This document shows positions 18,368 through 26,133 of a DNA stretch of 36,659 nt, piece by piece; position 1 is the first letter of the stretch; every line of letters begins with the position of its first letter. This stretch comes from Falsiroseomonas selenitidurans. Lineage in GTDB: Bacteria > Pseudomonadota > Alphaproteobacteria > Acetobacterales > Acetobacteraceae. The position numbers and the translations under genes are program-made. The stretch lies in contig NZ_JAAVNE010000052.1 of assembly GCF_012103215.1 (NCBI RefSeq), forward strand, positions 1-36,659, written 5' to 3'. A model generated the notes under the pieces. It was not told the origin of the DNA, did no database searches, and worked only from the letters and a program-made list of their open reading frames with translations.

Positions 18368-18861
18368 GGCACGGAACCCTTAGCCCTGGGCGATGGCCGG
18401 AACAAGGCATCGCCGACGAGTGCAACGACGCCGAGGACAATGGCGGCATCCGCCGGATTGAACACGTACCAGTGCCAGCCCCAGGCATGGGCGTCGAAGA
18501 AATCCGCCACGGCGCCGAAGCGCAGCCGGTCGATGACGTTGCCGATGGCCCCGCCGATGACGGCGCCGAGCGCCATTGCCGTCAGCCGGTTCTCGGCGCG
18601 GGCCATCCACCGCAGCAGGAAGCCGGCGATGACCACGGCCAGCAGCGCCAGCACCGCCTGCGTCCAGGGGCCATCCCCGGCCAGCAGGCCGAAGGTCACG
18701 CCGCGATTCCACACCATGGTCAGGTCGAAGCCGAAGGGGCCGACCGCGACCAGGGGGATGTGGTGCCGGGTCGGCAGGTCCAGCACGAACAGCATGTACC
18801 ATTTGCTCGCCTGGTCCAGGGCCAGGATGGCGAGGGCGACGAGCAGGCCGGGGCGGGTCAT
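18364..18861 (-). CDS. lspA: Lipoprotein signal peptidase LspA
   Basis: LspA cuts signal peptides from diacylglyceryl-modified prolipoproteins in the inner membrane. The 165-residue product has about four membrane segments and the family marks LDQASKWY, MVWNRGVTFGLL, GGAIGNVIDRLRFGAVADFF and FNPADAAI. By comparison with known LspA enzymes the catalytic aspartates should be Asp 120 and Asp 138, 18 residues apart as in the Pseudomonas enzyme. It starts four bases after the ileS stop and overlaps the next gene by four bases, so ileS-lspA-DUF3035 is one transcription unit. Several genes in the window encode its likely substrates (lipoproteins at 15840, 17834 and 24408). Confidence 0.97.
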   Translation of the reverse strand: MTRPGLLVALAILALDQASKWYMLFVLDLPTRHHIPLVAVGPFGFDLTMVWNRGVTFGLLAGDGPWTQAVLALLAVVIAGFLLRWMARAENRLTAMALGAVIGGAIGNVIDRLRFGAVADFFDAHAWGWHWYVFNPADAAIVLGVVALVGDALFRPSPRAKGSVP

Positions 18862-18865
18862 CGGC

Positions 18866-21667
18866 TCAGGCCACCACCGCCTCGCAGCGGCGGCAGAGCG
18901 TGGGATGGGCGGCGGAGGACCCGACCTCCGGCAGCACGCGCCAGCAGCGGTCGCATTTGGCGCCCTCGGCCGGCACCACCTGCGTGGCCGGCTCCGCCGC
19001 CGGGTCCAGCGCCACCTGGGAGACGATGAGGATTTCCGCCCATTGGTCGGCCGTCAGCGCCTCCGCCAGTTCCACCGGCACCGCCATGGCGACGCGGGCC
19101 TGGAGCGAGGCGCCGATGGTGCCGGCGCGGCGCAGATCCTCGATGGCGCCGGTGACGCCGCGGCGCTGGGCGCGGATCGCGGCCCATTTCGCCGCCAGCG
19201 CCTCATCCCGCCATTCCGCCGGAATCGCCGGCCAGTCCTGCAGATGCACGCTGCCGTCCGGGAAGCGGGCCAGCCAGGATTCCTCCGCCGTCGCCACCAG
19301 CACCGGCGCCAGCCAGGTGGTCAGGCAGCGGTGCAGCCGGTCGATCACCGTGCGCGCCGCGCGCCGCCGCAGGCTGTCCTGCGCGTCGCAATAGAGGCTG
19401 TCCTTGCGCACATCGAAGTAGAAGGCGGACAAATCCGTGGCGCAGAAGGCGTGCAGTTCCGGGTAGACGCCGGTCCAGTCATGGTCCGCCACCGCCCGCC
19501 GCAGCCGCGCATCCAGCTCCGCCAGCCGGTGCAGCACCCAGCGCTCCAGCTCCGGCAGCGCGGCATGCGGCACCGTCTCGGCCGCCTCGAAGCCGTCGAG
19601 GTTGCCCAGCAGCCAGCGCAGCGTGTTGCGGATGCGGCGATACAGCTCCGCCTGCTGCTTCAGGATCTCCTTGCCGATCCGCTGGTCCTCGGTGACGTCG
19701 GTGTTCATGACCCACAGCCGCAGGATGTCCGCGCCGAAATCCTTCACCACATCCTGCGGGGCGACGACATTGCCCAGCGACTTCGACATCTTGCGGCCCT
19801 GCTCGTCGAGCACGAAGCCATGCGTCAGGATCGCCTTGAACGGCGCGACCCCGCGCGAGCCCACCGATTCCAGCAGCGAGGAATGGAACCAGCCGCGATG
19901 CTGGTCCGAGCCTTCCAGGTACAGATCGGCCGGGAAGCGCAGCCCACGCTCCGGCGTAAGGACGAAGGCGTGGGTGGAGCCCGATTCGAACCAGACATCG
20001 ACGATGTCCATCACCTGCTCATAGGCGGCGGCGTCGTAGCCTTCCCCGAGGAAGCGCTGCGCGGCGCCGGGCTGGTACCAGGCATCGGCGCCCTCCACCC
20101 GGAAGGCGTCCACGATGCGGTCGATCACCGCCTGGTCGCGCAGCGGGGTGCCGGTGGCCTTCTCCACGAAGACCGGGATGGGCACGCCCCAGGCGCGCTG
20201 GCGGCTGATGCACCAATCCGGCCGCACGGAGACCATGCCGCCGATGCGGTTGCGGCCGATATCCGGGACGAAATGCGTCTCCGCAATCGCCTGCATCGCC
20301 TTGGCGCGGATCGCGTTGGAATCATCCATCGCGATGAACCACTGTGGCGTGGCGCGGAAGATGACGGGCTTCTTGGACCGCCAGCTGTGCGGGTAGCTGT
20401 GCGTCAGCTTCGCCTTCGCCACCAGCGTGCCCTGCGCGAGGCAGGCGGCATAGACCGCGTCATGCGCCTTGAAGACGTGCTGGCCGGTGAAGCCCGGCGC
20501 GTGGATGGTGAAGGTGCCGTCGTCGCCCACCGTCTCCGGCACCGGCAGCCCATGCGCCCGGCCGAGGTTGAAGTCGTCCTCGCCATGGCCCGGGGCGATG
20601 TGGACGAAGCCGGTGCCGGCCTCCGTCGTCACGAAATCGCCCGGCAGCAGCGGCACGTCGAAATCATAGCCGCCGGCGGCGCCGTCCCAGCCGGCCAGCG
20701 GATGCGCGGCGATGGCGCCTTCCAGCTCCGCCCCCTTCAGCAGAAGCTTGACGCTGTGCGCGCCCAGCCCCGCATCCTTCTCGAACTGCGGCAGCAGCGG
20801 CAGGGCAACGAGCACAAACTCGCCCTGCACCAGGGCGCTGCCCTCGGCCACGCCCTCCACATGCACCAGCGCGTAGTCGATCTCCGGCCCATAGGCCACG
20901 GCGCGGTTGCCGGGGATGGTCCAGGGCGTGGTGGTCCAGATCACCACGGAGGCACCGGCCAGATCCGCCGCCGAAGCGGTCTTCAGCCGGAAGCGCGCCC
21001 ACAGCGTGGGCGAGACATGCTCGTGGTACTCGATCTCCGCCTCGGCCAGGGCGGTCTTTTCCACCGGGCTCCACATGACGGGCCGCAGGCCGCGATACAG
21101 CGACCCGTTCATCAGGAATTTCCCGATCTCGCCGGCGATCACCGCCTCGGAGGGGAAATCCATGGTCGCGTAGCGGCCATCCCAGTCGCCCAGCACGCCG
21201 AGCCGCTTGAACTCGTTGCGCTGCACATCCAGCCAATGCGTGGCATAGGCCCGGCATTCGGCCCGGAAGTCCAGGATCGGGACACTGTCCTTGTCCTTGC
21301 CCTTGGCGCGGTACTGCTCCTCAATCTTCCACTCGATCGGCAGGCCGTGGCAGTCCCAGCCCGGGACGTAGTCCGCATCCAGCCCGGACATCTGGGCGGC
21401 GCGGTTGATCACGTCCTTCAGGATCTTGTTCAGCGCCGTGCCGATATGCAGCGGGCCATTGGCATAGGGCGGGCCGTCATGCAGGACGAAGGGCGGGCGC
21501 CCCTTGGATTGCGCACGCAGCCGGGCGCGCAGGCCCATCGTCTCCCACCGCGCCAGCCAGCCGGGCTCGCGCTTCGGCAGGTCGCCGCGCATGGGAAAAT
21601 CCGTCTTCGGCAGGAAGACGGTGCCGCGATAATCGCGGGCGGGGGCCTCGGGGGGGGCGTCGGTCAT
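18866..21667 (-). CDS. ileS: Isoleucyl-tRNA synthetase
   Basis: Charges tRNA-Ile with isoleucine in the cytosol and edits misactivated valine. The 933-residue product carries the class I signatures: HIGT at 74-77 (in GPLHIGTALNK) and KMSKS at 626-630 (in GRKMSKSLGN), the GWDCHGLPIEW and TTTPWTIPGN segments of the catalytic and editing regions, and a C-terminal zinc knuckle with Cys 905, Cys 908, Cys 925 and Cys 928. The zinc knuckle and length place it with the bacterial IleS type usual in proteobacteria. The start at 21667 matches family N-termini (DYRGTVFLPKTDFPMRGDLP near residue 12). I see no T-box upstream; the 171-bp gap to azlD holds a hairpin only. Confidence 0.98.
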   Translation of the reverse strand: MTDAPPEAPARDYRGTVFLPKTDFPMRGDLPKREPGWLARWETMGLRARLRAQSKGRPPFVLHDGPPYANGPLHIGTALNKILKDVINRAAQMSGLDADYVPGWDCHGLPIEWKIEEQYRAKGKDKDSVPILDFRAECRAYATHWLDVQRNEFKRLGVLGDWDGRYATMDFPSEAVIAGEIGKFLMNGSLYRGLRPVMWSPVEKTALAEAEIEYHEHVSPTLWARFRLKTASAADLAGASVVIWTTTPWTIPGNRAVAYGPEIDYALVHVEGVAEGSALVQGEFVLVALPLLPQFEKDAGLGAHSVKLLLKGAELEGAIAAHPLAGWDGAAGGYDFDVPLLPGDFVTTEAGTGFVHIAPGHGEDDFNLGRAHGLPVPETVGDDGTFTIHAPGFTGQHVFKAHDAVYAACLAQGTLVAKAKLTHSYPHSWRSKKPVIFRATPQWFIAMDDSNAIRAKAMQAIAETHFVPDIGRNRIGGMVSVRPDWCISRQRAWGVPIPVFVEKATGTPLRDQAVIDRIVDAFRVEGADAWYQPGAAQRFLGEGYDAAAYEQVMDIVDVWFESGSTHAFVLTPERGLRFPADLYLEGSDQHRGWFHSSLLESVGSRGVAPFKAILTHGFVLDEQGRKMSKSLGNVVAPQDVVKDFGADILRLWVMNTDVTEDQRIGKEILKQQAELYRRIRNTLRWLLGNLDGFEAAETVPHAALPELERWVLHRLAELDARLRRAVADHDWTGVYPELHAFCATDLSAFYFDVRKDSLYCDAQDSLRRRAARTVIDRLHRCLTTWLAPVLVATAEESWLARFPDGSVHLQDWPAIPAEWRDEALAAKWAAIRAQRRGVTGAIEDLRRAGTIGASLQARVAMAVPVELAEALTADQWAEILIVSQVALDPAAEPATQVVPAEGAKCDRCWRVLPEVGSSAAHPTLCRRCEAVVA

Positions 21668-21726
21668 GGGTGCGGTCTCATCTGGCCCCGGGGGGGCCGC
21701 ATCGGGGGAACGGCGTGCGCGGAGAA

Positions 21727-21748
21727 CCCGGCCCTTCAGCGGGCCGGG
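21727..21748 (-). terminator. Hairpin between azlD and ileS
   Basis: CCCGGCCC at 21727-21734 and GGGCCGGG at 21741-21748 form a perfect 8-bp stem with a six-base loop, about 90 bases past the azlD stop and 60 bases before the ileS start on the minus strand. It may separate the recX-azlC-azlD unit from the ileS operon, or sit in the ileS leader. No clear T-run follows. Confidence 0.45.
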
Positions 21749-21838
21749 CGGGTAATTCGGAGGCCGGAGATCCCGCGGAACATGGCGCTTATATGCGGAT
21801 GCGCGCCGGCTTGGGTCAAGGACCCGGCCTCCCGGGCC

Positions 21839-22144
21839 TCATCCCGCCAGCCAGGCCAGGCCCCAGACGGCGGCGATGCCGGACAGGATGGCGATGCCCA
21901 GGTTGCGCGTGGCCAGCTGCACCGCCACCACCACCGCCGCCCCCGCCCAGGCGCCCGGGCCCCCGGCCAGCAGCGGCGGCGCCACATAGGCCATGAACAG
22001 GCAGCCCGGCAGGTGGCGCAGCAGCACCTGCACCCAGTCCGGCGCCCGCACCGCGCGCAGCACCGCATAGCCCCCGGCCCGGCTGGCATAGGTGACCAGT
22101 GCCATGCCGAGGATCGCCAGCAGGACATCGAGCCTTACTTCCAT
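21839..22144 (-). CDS. azlD: Branched-chain amino acid exporter small subunit AzlD
   Basis: The 101-residue, very hydrophobic product shows the AzlD layout: about four membrane segments, with MALVTYASRAGGYAVLR near the N-terminus, VLLRHLPGCLFMAYVAPPLL in the middle and ATRNLGIAILSGIAAVW at the end. AzlC and AzlD together form an inner-membrane exporter for branched-chain amino acids or analogues. The ATG at 22144 overlaps the azlC stop by ten bases, a normal arrangement for this pair. Confidence 0.9.
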   Translation of the reverse strand: MEVRLDVLLAILGMALVTYASRAGGYAVLRAVRAPDWVQVLLRHLPGCLFMAYVAPPLLAGGPGAWAGAAVVVAVQLATRNLGIAILSGIAAVWGLAWLAG

Positions 22145-22878
22145 CCCGGCGCGCCCCGCCCGCGCAGTTCCATCCAGGCGCCCAGGCCGGCGCCGGCGAA
22201 GGTGCCCAGCAGCAGCGGCAGCGGCACCGGCAGCGCCGCCCGATGCGCCGCGATCGCCACCAGCCCCGCCACCAGCCAGGGCAGCAGGTCCAGCCGCGCG
22301 CCGCGCCACAGCGGCACCAGGATGGACAGGAAGGCGGCGATGGAGGCGAAGAACAGCGGATGCCCGGGCGGCACCTGCAGCATGCCGCCGCCCAGATGCC
22401 CGGCCGCGACACAGGCGATCCAGGAGATCCAGATGCCGAGCCCGACCCCCAGCAGGTAGCCGGCATCCCGCCCGCCGGCCCGCTGCTCGGCGATGGCCAT
22501 GGCGAAGGAATGGTCCACCAGCGTGGCCAGCGTACCCCACAGCCGCCAGCCCCGCAGCCGGTCCAGCCAGGGGGCCAGCGCCGCGCCCATCGGCGCCATG
22601 CGGATGTTCACCACCAGCGTGGCGATGGTGGCCGCCAGGATCGGCGCCGGGTCGGCCCATAATTCCAGCGCCACCAGCTGCGCCGCGCCGGCGAAGACGA
22701 TGGTCGTCATCAGCATGGTCTCGGCGAAGGACAGCCCCTTGGCCGCCGAGAGCACGCCGATCACCACGCCGAAGGGCAGCATCCCGACCCAGAGCGGCAT
22801 GGAGCGCAGCACCCCGCGCCGCACCCCATCCCGGGTGAAGACGACGCGCCGCGCGGCCGGGCCGGGCGGTTCAGCCAC
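22135..22878 (-). CDS. azlC: Branched-chain amino acid exporter large subunit AzlC
   Basis: The 247-residue product is a polytopic membrane protein with AzlC marks: RGVLRSMPLWVGMLPFGVVI at the start, IVFAGAAQLVALEL, VVNIRMAPMGAALAPWL and DHSFAMAIAEQRAG. I place the start at the GTG at 22878, inside the last codons of recX, because it gives the family length and includes the basic lead-in before the first membrane segment. A later ATG at 22800 would cut into that region. The 8-base overlap with recX and the 10-base overlap with azlD point to one transcript. No Lrp-type regulator is visible nearby. Confidence 0.88.
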   Translation of the reverse strand: MAEPPGPAARRVVFTRDGVRRGVLRSMPLWVGMLPFGVVIGVLSAAKGLSFAETMLMTTIVFAGAAQLVALELWADPAPILAATIATLVVNIRMAPMGAALAPWLDRLRGWRLWGTLATLVDHSFAMAIAEQRAGGRDAGYLLGVGLGIWISWIACVAAGHLGGGMLQVPPGHPLFFASIAAFLSILVPLWRGARLDLLPWLVAGLVAIAAHRAALPVPLPLLLGTFAGAGLGAWMELRGRGAPGWK

Positions 22879-23470
22879 GCCTGAAGGCCAGCAGCCGGTC
22901 CTCGGCCTCCGCCGGGTCCATCGCCAGCGCGGCCGCTGCCTCCGCGCGGCCGAAGCCGGCACGGGCCAGGGCGGCAAGGGCCTGGCGGTGCGCCTCCGGC
23001 GTCGCGTCGCCGGCGGCGAAGGGACCAAGGCGGCGGCGGCGGCAGAAGGCCAGCGCCGCCTCCATCTCCGCCCCCTCGCCCACCGCCTCGGCCGCGACCT
23101 CCCCGGCCACGCCCTTCTGCGCCAGATGGGCCAGGGCGGCGCGGCGGGACCGGCCGGCGCGCAGCAGGCGGCGGGCCCGGCTTTCGGCAAAGGCGGCATC
23201 ATCCACCACGCCGGACGCCGCCATGGCCGCCGCCACCGCCGCGGCCTGACGCTTCGCCTCCGCCACCAGCGGCCCGAGATCCGTCATGCCGAAGGCTTCC
23301 GCCGCGCGGGCCCAGCGGTCCACCCGGCGCGCCAGCACGCGGCGCAGCCCGGCCTCCGTCGCGGCAAAGCGGGCGAGATGGGCTTCCGCCGCCTGGCGCA
23401 GCCGCGCCTCCCCGGGCGGGGGCCCCGGGGGGGCGGGTGGCCGGGGGCCCTGTGCTGCGCGCGCCGTCAT
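22871..23470 (-). CDS. recX: RecX family regulatory protein
   Basis: RecX binds RecA filaments and limits recombination and SOS activity. The 199-residue product is made of three-helix repeats as in the family: LRRVLARRVDRWAR near residue 42, VDDAAFAESRARRLLRAGRSRRAALAHLAQKGV in the centre, and a final repeat ending EAEDRLLAFRRG. The N-terminus is Pro-rich. I start at the ATG at 23470, which has AGGA about nine bases upstream; an ATG three codons earlier (23479) lies too close to that site. recA is not in this window. It is divergent from the PRC-barrel gene with 205 bp between, and it overlaps azlC. Confidence 0.87.
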   Translation of the reverse strand: MTARAAQGPRPPAPPGPPPGEARLRQAAEAHLARFAATEAGLRRVLARRVDRWARAAEAFGMTDLGPLVAEAKRQAAAVAAAMAASGVVDDAAFAESRARRLLRAGRSRRAALAHLAQKGVAGEVAAEAVGEGAEMEAALAFCRRRRLGPFAAGDATPEAHRQALAALARAGFGRAEAAAALAMDPAEAEDRLLAFRRG

Positions 23471-23675
23471 TGGCGCCATCCTGCCATGCCGGGGCGGGGG
23501 ATGGCGACCGGCAGGCGCCACATGGCCGCCGCAACGGCGGCGGATGCCACATTCCTGCCGCAACCGGGGCGGAGCGGAAACGACAGCCACTCCCGCAACC
23601 TTTGCCGGGCGGAGGGCGTTGGGGGCCACAGTCACCGGAACGGCGCGAGCCTTCCGGACGGAACAGGAGACACCC

Positions 23676-24338
23676 ATGTCGAACCACAAGACCTACCTGG
23701 CCATGACCACCGCCATCGCCTTCGCCGTCGCGCCGACGGTCGCCTTCGGGCAGACCGCCGCGGCCCCGGGCGAGGCCCGCGGTGGCATGTCCGCCCAGGC
23801 GCCAGACGGCACCGCGGGCAACCCGCCCTCGACGGCGACGCAGCGCGCGCTGGACGGCGTGACCGGCAACCGCACCGCTGCGGACGGCACCGCCAACAAC
23901 CCGCCCGGCACGGCGGCCGGCCGCGCCATGGATCGCGCGACGGATGGCACCACGGCGCAGGCCCCGGCCAATCGCGGCACGATGGGCGCGACCGGCACCA
24001 CCGCGACCGGCGCCACCACGCCCACCATGTCGGTGGACAGCATGAGCCTGCGGGAAAGCCGCCGCGCCAGCCAGATCATCGGCTCGAACATCTACAACGA
24101 GGAAAACAACTCGATCGGCGAGGTGGACGACCTGATCGTGCCGCAGGCCGGCGGGGCCCCGGTGGCGGTGATCTCGGTGGGTGGCTTCCTCGGCATCGGC
24201 GCCAAGCTGGTCGCCATCCCCTATGAGCGCCTGAGCCATGACGCGGAGCGCAACCGCTGGATGCTGCGCGGCGCGACGAAGGAGAGCCTCGAGAGCCTGC
24301 CGTCCTTCTCCTACGACGCCAACGCCCGCCGCGGCTGA
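23676..24338 (+). CDS. Exported PRC-barrel protein with repeated GNPPGTA motif
   Basis: The 220-residue product has a signal peptide (about 1-25, ending AFG-Q), a low-complexity Ala/Thr/Gly stretch, and a PRC-barrel domain at about 131-205 (SQIIGSNIYNEENNSIGEVD...VISVGGFLGIGAKLVAIPYE). PRC barrels are small beta-barrels found in photosynthetic reaction-centre subunit H and in many exported stress proteins. Between signal and barrel, residues 43-63 and 69-89 each carry one copy of a motif like DGxxGNPPGTAxxRAxDxAT. Three more copies occur in the lipoprotein encoded next. The ATG at 23676 has AGGAGA seven bases upstream. The function is unknown; an envelope role is inferred from the signal peptide. 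Confidence 0.88.
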   Translation: MSNHKTYLAMTTAIAFAVAPTVAFGQTAAAPGEARGGMSAQAPDGTAGNPPSTATQRALDGVTGNRTAADGTANNPPGTAAGRAMDRATDGTTAQAPANRGTMGATGTTATGATTPTMSVDSMSLRESRRASQIIGSNIYNEENNSIGEVDDLIVPQAGGAPVAVISVGGFLGIGAKLVAIPYERLSHDAERNRWMLRGATKESLESLPSFSYDANARRG

Positions 24339-24352
24339 CCGGACGGGCAAGG

Positions 24353-24378
24353 CCGCCGCGGCTGCGCAGCCGCGGCGG
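24353..24378. terminator. Perfect 26-bp palindrome between the PRC-barrel and lipoprotein genes
   Basis: CCGCCGCGGCTGC at 24353-24365 is followed directly by its exact reverse complement at 24366-24378, with no spacer. It lies 14 bases after the PRC gene stop and 29 bases before the GTG start of the lipoprotein gene. As RNA it gives a strong stem that could reduce read-through or protect the upstream message; as DNA it could also bind a dimeric protein. No T-run follows. Confidence 0.6.
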
Positions 24379-24407
24379 AACGACAGGAACCAAGGAGGCC
24401 CAGGGCC

Positions 24408-24764
24408 GTGATCAAGACCCCTCTCTTCGTGCTTGCGGCCCTGTTGCCGATCGTCGCCTGTGCCGGGCGGCCGGATGGCAGGGCGGGCAACCCGCCCTCC
24501 ACCGCCGTGCAGCGCGCCTATGACCAGGCCACCGACAGCCCGCGCACCAGCGCGGACGGGACCGGCAACAACCCCTCCGGCACGGCGGCGGAACGCGCGC
24601 TGGACCGGGCGGCGGAAACCAACACCTCCGGCGCCTACCCACGGCAATCCGACGGCCGGCCGGGCAACCCGCCCGGCACCGCCGCGGAGCGCGCCTATGA
24701 CCGCGCCACCGGCTCCAACACCTCGGGCGCCTATCCGCAGAACAGCGGCGGCGTCCGGCAGTAG
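24408..24764 (+). CDS. Small lipoprotein made of repeated GNPPGTA motifs
   Basis: The 118-residue product has a lipoprotein signal with IVAC lipobox (Cys 18); the mature protein is almost entirely three copies of a 20-residue motif (about 23-42, 50-69 and 82-101) with consensus DGxxGNPPGTAxxRAxDxAT, plus two copies of TNTSGAYP (71-78, 102-112 region). It is hydrophilic, rich in Gly, Pro and Asn, and likely disordered or extended. The GTG start at 24408 is supported by AAGGAGG at 24392-24398. The same motif occurs twice in the PRC-barrel protein just upstream, so the two probably share a partner or ligand. I do not recognise the family. Confidence 0.78.
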   Translation: MIKTPLFVLAALLPIVACAGRPDGRAGNPPSTAVQRAYDQATDSPRTSADGTGNNPSGTAAERALDRAAETNTSGAYPRQSDGRPGNPPGTAAERAYDRATGSNTSGAYPQNSGGVRQ

Positions 24765-24781
24765 ACAGCCGGTCGGATGGC

Positions 24782-24810
24782 ACGGCCGGGCCGCAGGGTC
24801 CGGCCGTTTT
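24782..24810 (+). terminator. Rho-independent terminator after the lipoprotein gene
   Basis: ACGGCCGG at 24782-24789 pairs with CCGGCCGT at 24800-24807 around a ten-base loop, and TTTTCG follows directly. It lies 18 bases past the stop at 24764. This is the most classical terminator in the window. Confidence 0.75.
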
Positions 24811-24930
24811 CGTCTGCCTTGTCATCCGCGGCGCTTTGACCGCGGCGGTCAGATCGGGCAGTTTGCATGGCTTCCGCGCTTGCCCTGGCGAATGGCGTCT
24901 GGCCGCGCGGCGTGACGGAGCAAGATCCCC

Positions 24931-26133
24931 GTGATCCCCGCCCTGATGCCGACCTACAACCGTGCCGACCTCGCTTTCGAGCGGGGCGAGGGCGCCTGGC
25001 TGTCGACGGCGGATGGGCGACGATTCCTGGATTTCGGCGCGGGCATCGCGACCAGCAGCCTCGGCCATGGCCATCCGCACCTGACGAAGGTGATCGCGGA
25101 GCAGGCGGCGCGCGTCATGCACGTCTCCAACCTGTACCGCGTGCCGCAGGCCGAGGAACTCGCCGCGCGTCATGTCGCGGCCTCCTTCGCCGACAGCGTC
25201 TTCTTCTGCAACTCGGGCGCCGAGGCGAATGAGGGCATGGTGAAGGCGGTCCGCAAATACCATGCGGAAACCGGGCACCCCGAACGCTTCCACATGATCT
25301 GCTTCGAGGGCGCCTTCCACGGCCGCACCCTCGGCATGCTGTCCGCCACCGGCAACGCCAAGTACCTGGCCGGCTTCGGGCCGCCCGTGCAGGGTTTCGA
25401 CCACGTCCCCTTCGGCAACATGAATGCGGTGCGCGACGCGATCGGCCCGCAGACCGCCGGCATCATGATCGAGCCGGTGCAGGGCGAGGGCGGGGTGCGC
25501 CCGGCGGAGCTCCGCTTCCTGCGCGAACTCCGTGCCGTCTGCGACGAATTCGGCCTGCTGCTGGCGCTCGATGAGGTGCAGACCGGCATGGGCCGCAGCG
25601 GCAAGCTGTGGGCGCATCAATGGGCGGGGATCGAGCCGGATGTGATGTCCTCCGCCAAGGGCATCGGCGGCGGCTTTCCGCTGGGCGCCATCCTGGCGAA
25701 GGAGAAGGTGGCCCAGTACCTGAAGCCCGGCACCCATGGCACCACCTATGGCGGCGGCCCGCTGGCCTGCGCCGCCGGCAATGCGGTGCTGGACGTGGTG
25801 CTGGCGCCCGGTTTCCTGGACCAGGTGGACCAGGTGGCGCGCCTGCTGTGGCGCGGGCTGCTGGACCTGGCGCACCGGCACCCGACGGTGATCGAGGGCG
25901 TGCAGGGCGCCGGGCTGCTGCTCGGCCTGAAGCTGCGGCCGGAGATCAGCAACGGGGACATGCAGGCCGCCGCGGTGGCGGAAGGGCTGCTGACGGTCGC
26001 CGCCGGCATGAACGTGCTGCGCCTGGCCCCCCCACTGATCATCACCGCGGCCGAGGTGGCGGAGGCGCTGCGCCTGCTGGACCGCACCTGCCTGCGCCTG
26101 ACGCCGGGCGTACAGACGGCTGCCGCCCAATGA
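24931..26133 (+). CDS. argD: Acetylornithine aminotransferase ArgD
   Basis: A PLP-dependent class III aminotransferase that converts N-acetylglutamate semialdehyde to N-acetylornithine in arginine synthesis; family members can also act in lysine synthesis. The 400-residue product shows FCNSGAEANEGMVK at about 92-105, GAFHGRTLGMLS, the PLP aspartate in LDEVQTG (Asp 214) and the Schiff-base lysine in SSAKGIGGGFPLGA (Lys 243). The GTG at 24931 is taken as start, giving MIPALMPTYNRADLAFERGEG, the usual N-terminus. It overlaps argF by four bases. argJ, needed for the same pathway, is 12 kb to the left. Confidence 0.95.
   Translation: MIPALMPTYNRADLAFERGEGAWLSTADGRRFLDFGAGIATSSLGHGHPHLTKVIAEQAARVMHVSNLYRVPQAEELAARHVAASFADSVFFCNSGAEANEGMVKAVRKYHAETGHPERFHMICFEGAFHGRTLGMLSATGNAKYLAGFGPPVQGFDHVPFGNMNAVRDAIGPQTAGIMIEPVQGEGGVRPAELRFLRELRAVCDEFGLLLALDEVQTGMGRSGKLWAHQWAGIEPDVMSSAKGIGGGFPLGAILAKEKVAQYLKPGTHGTTYGGGPLACAAGNAVLDVVLAPGFLDQVDQVARLLWRGLLDLAHRHPTVIEGVQGAGLLLGLKLRPEISNGDMQAAAVAEGLLTVAAGMNVLRLAPPLIITAAEVAEALRLLDRTCLRLTPGVQTAAAQ

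Noticed and set aside
21668..21838. T-box or other riboswitch before ileS
   Set aside because: No T-box consensus or specifier structure; only one simple hairpin.
16547..22459. A 1970-codon plus-strand open frame
   Set aside because: It runs antisense to hslO, DUF3035, lspA, ileS and azlC, has no domain, and its length is explained by GC-rich codon use on the other strand.
25608..26129. Long N-terminal extension of argF
   Set aside because: This open frame is an out-of-frame reading of argD; the family N-terminus begins at 26130.
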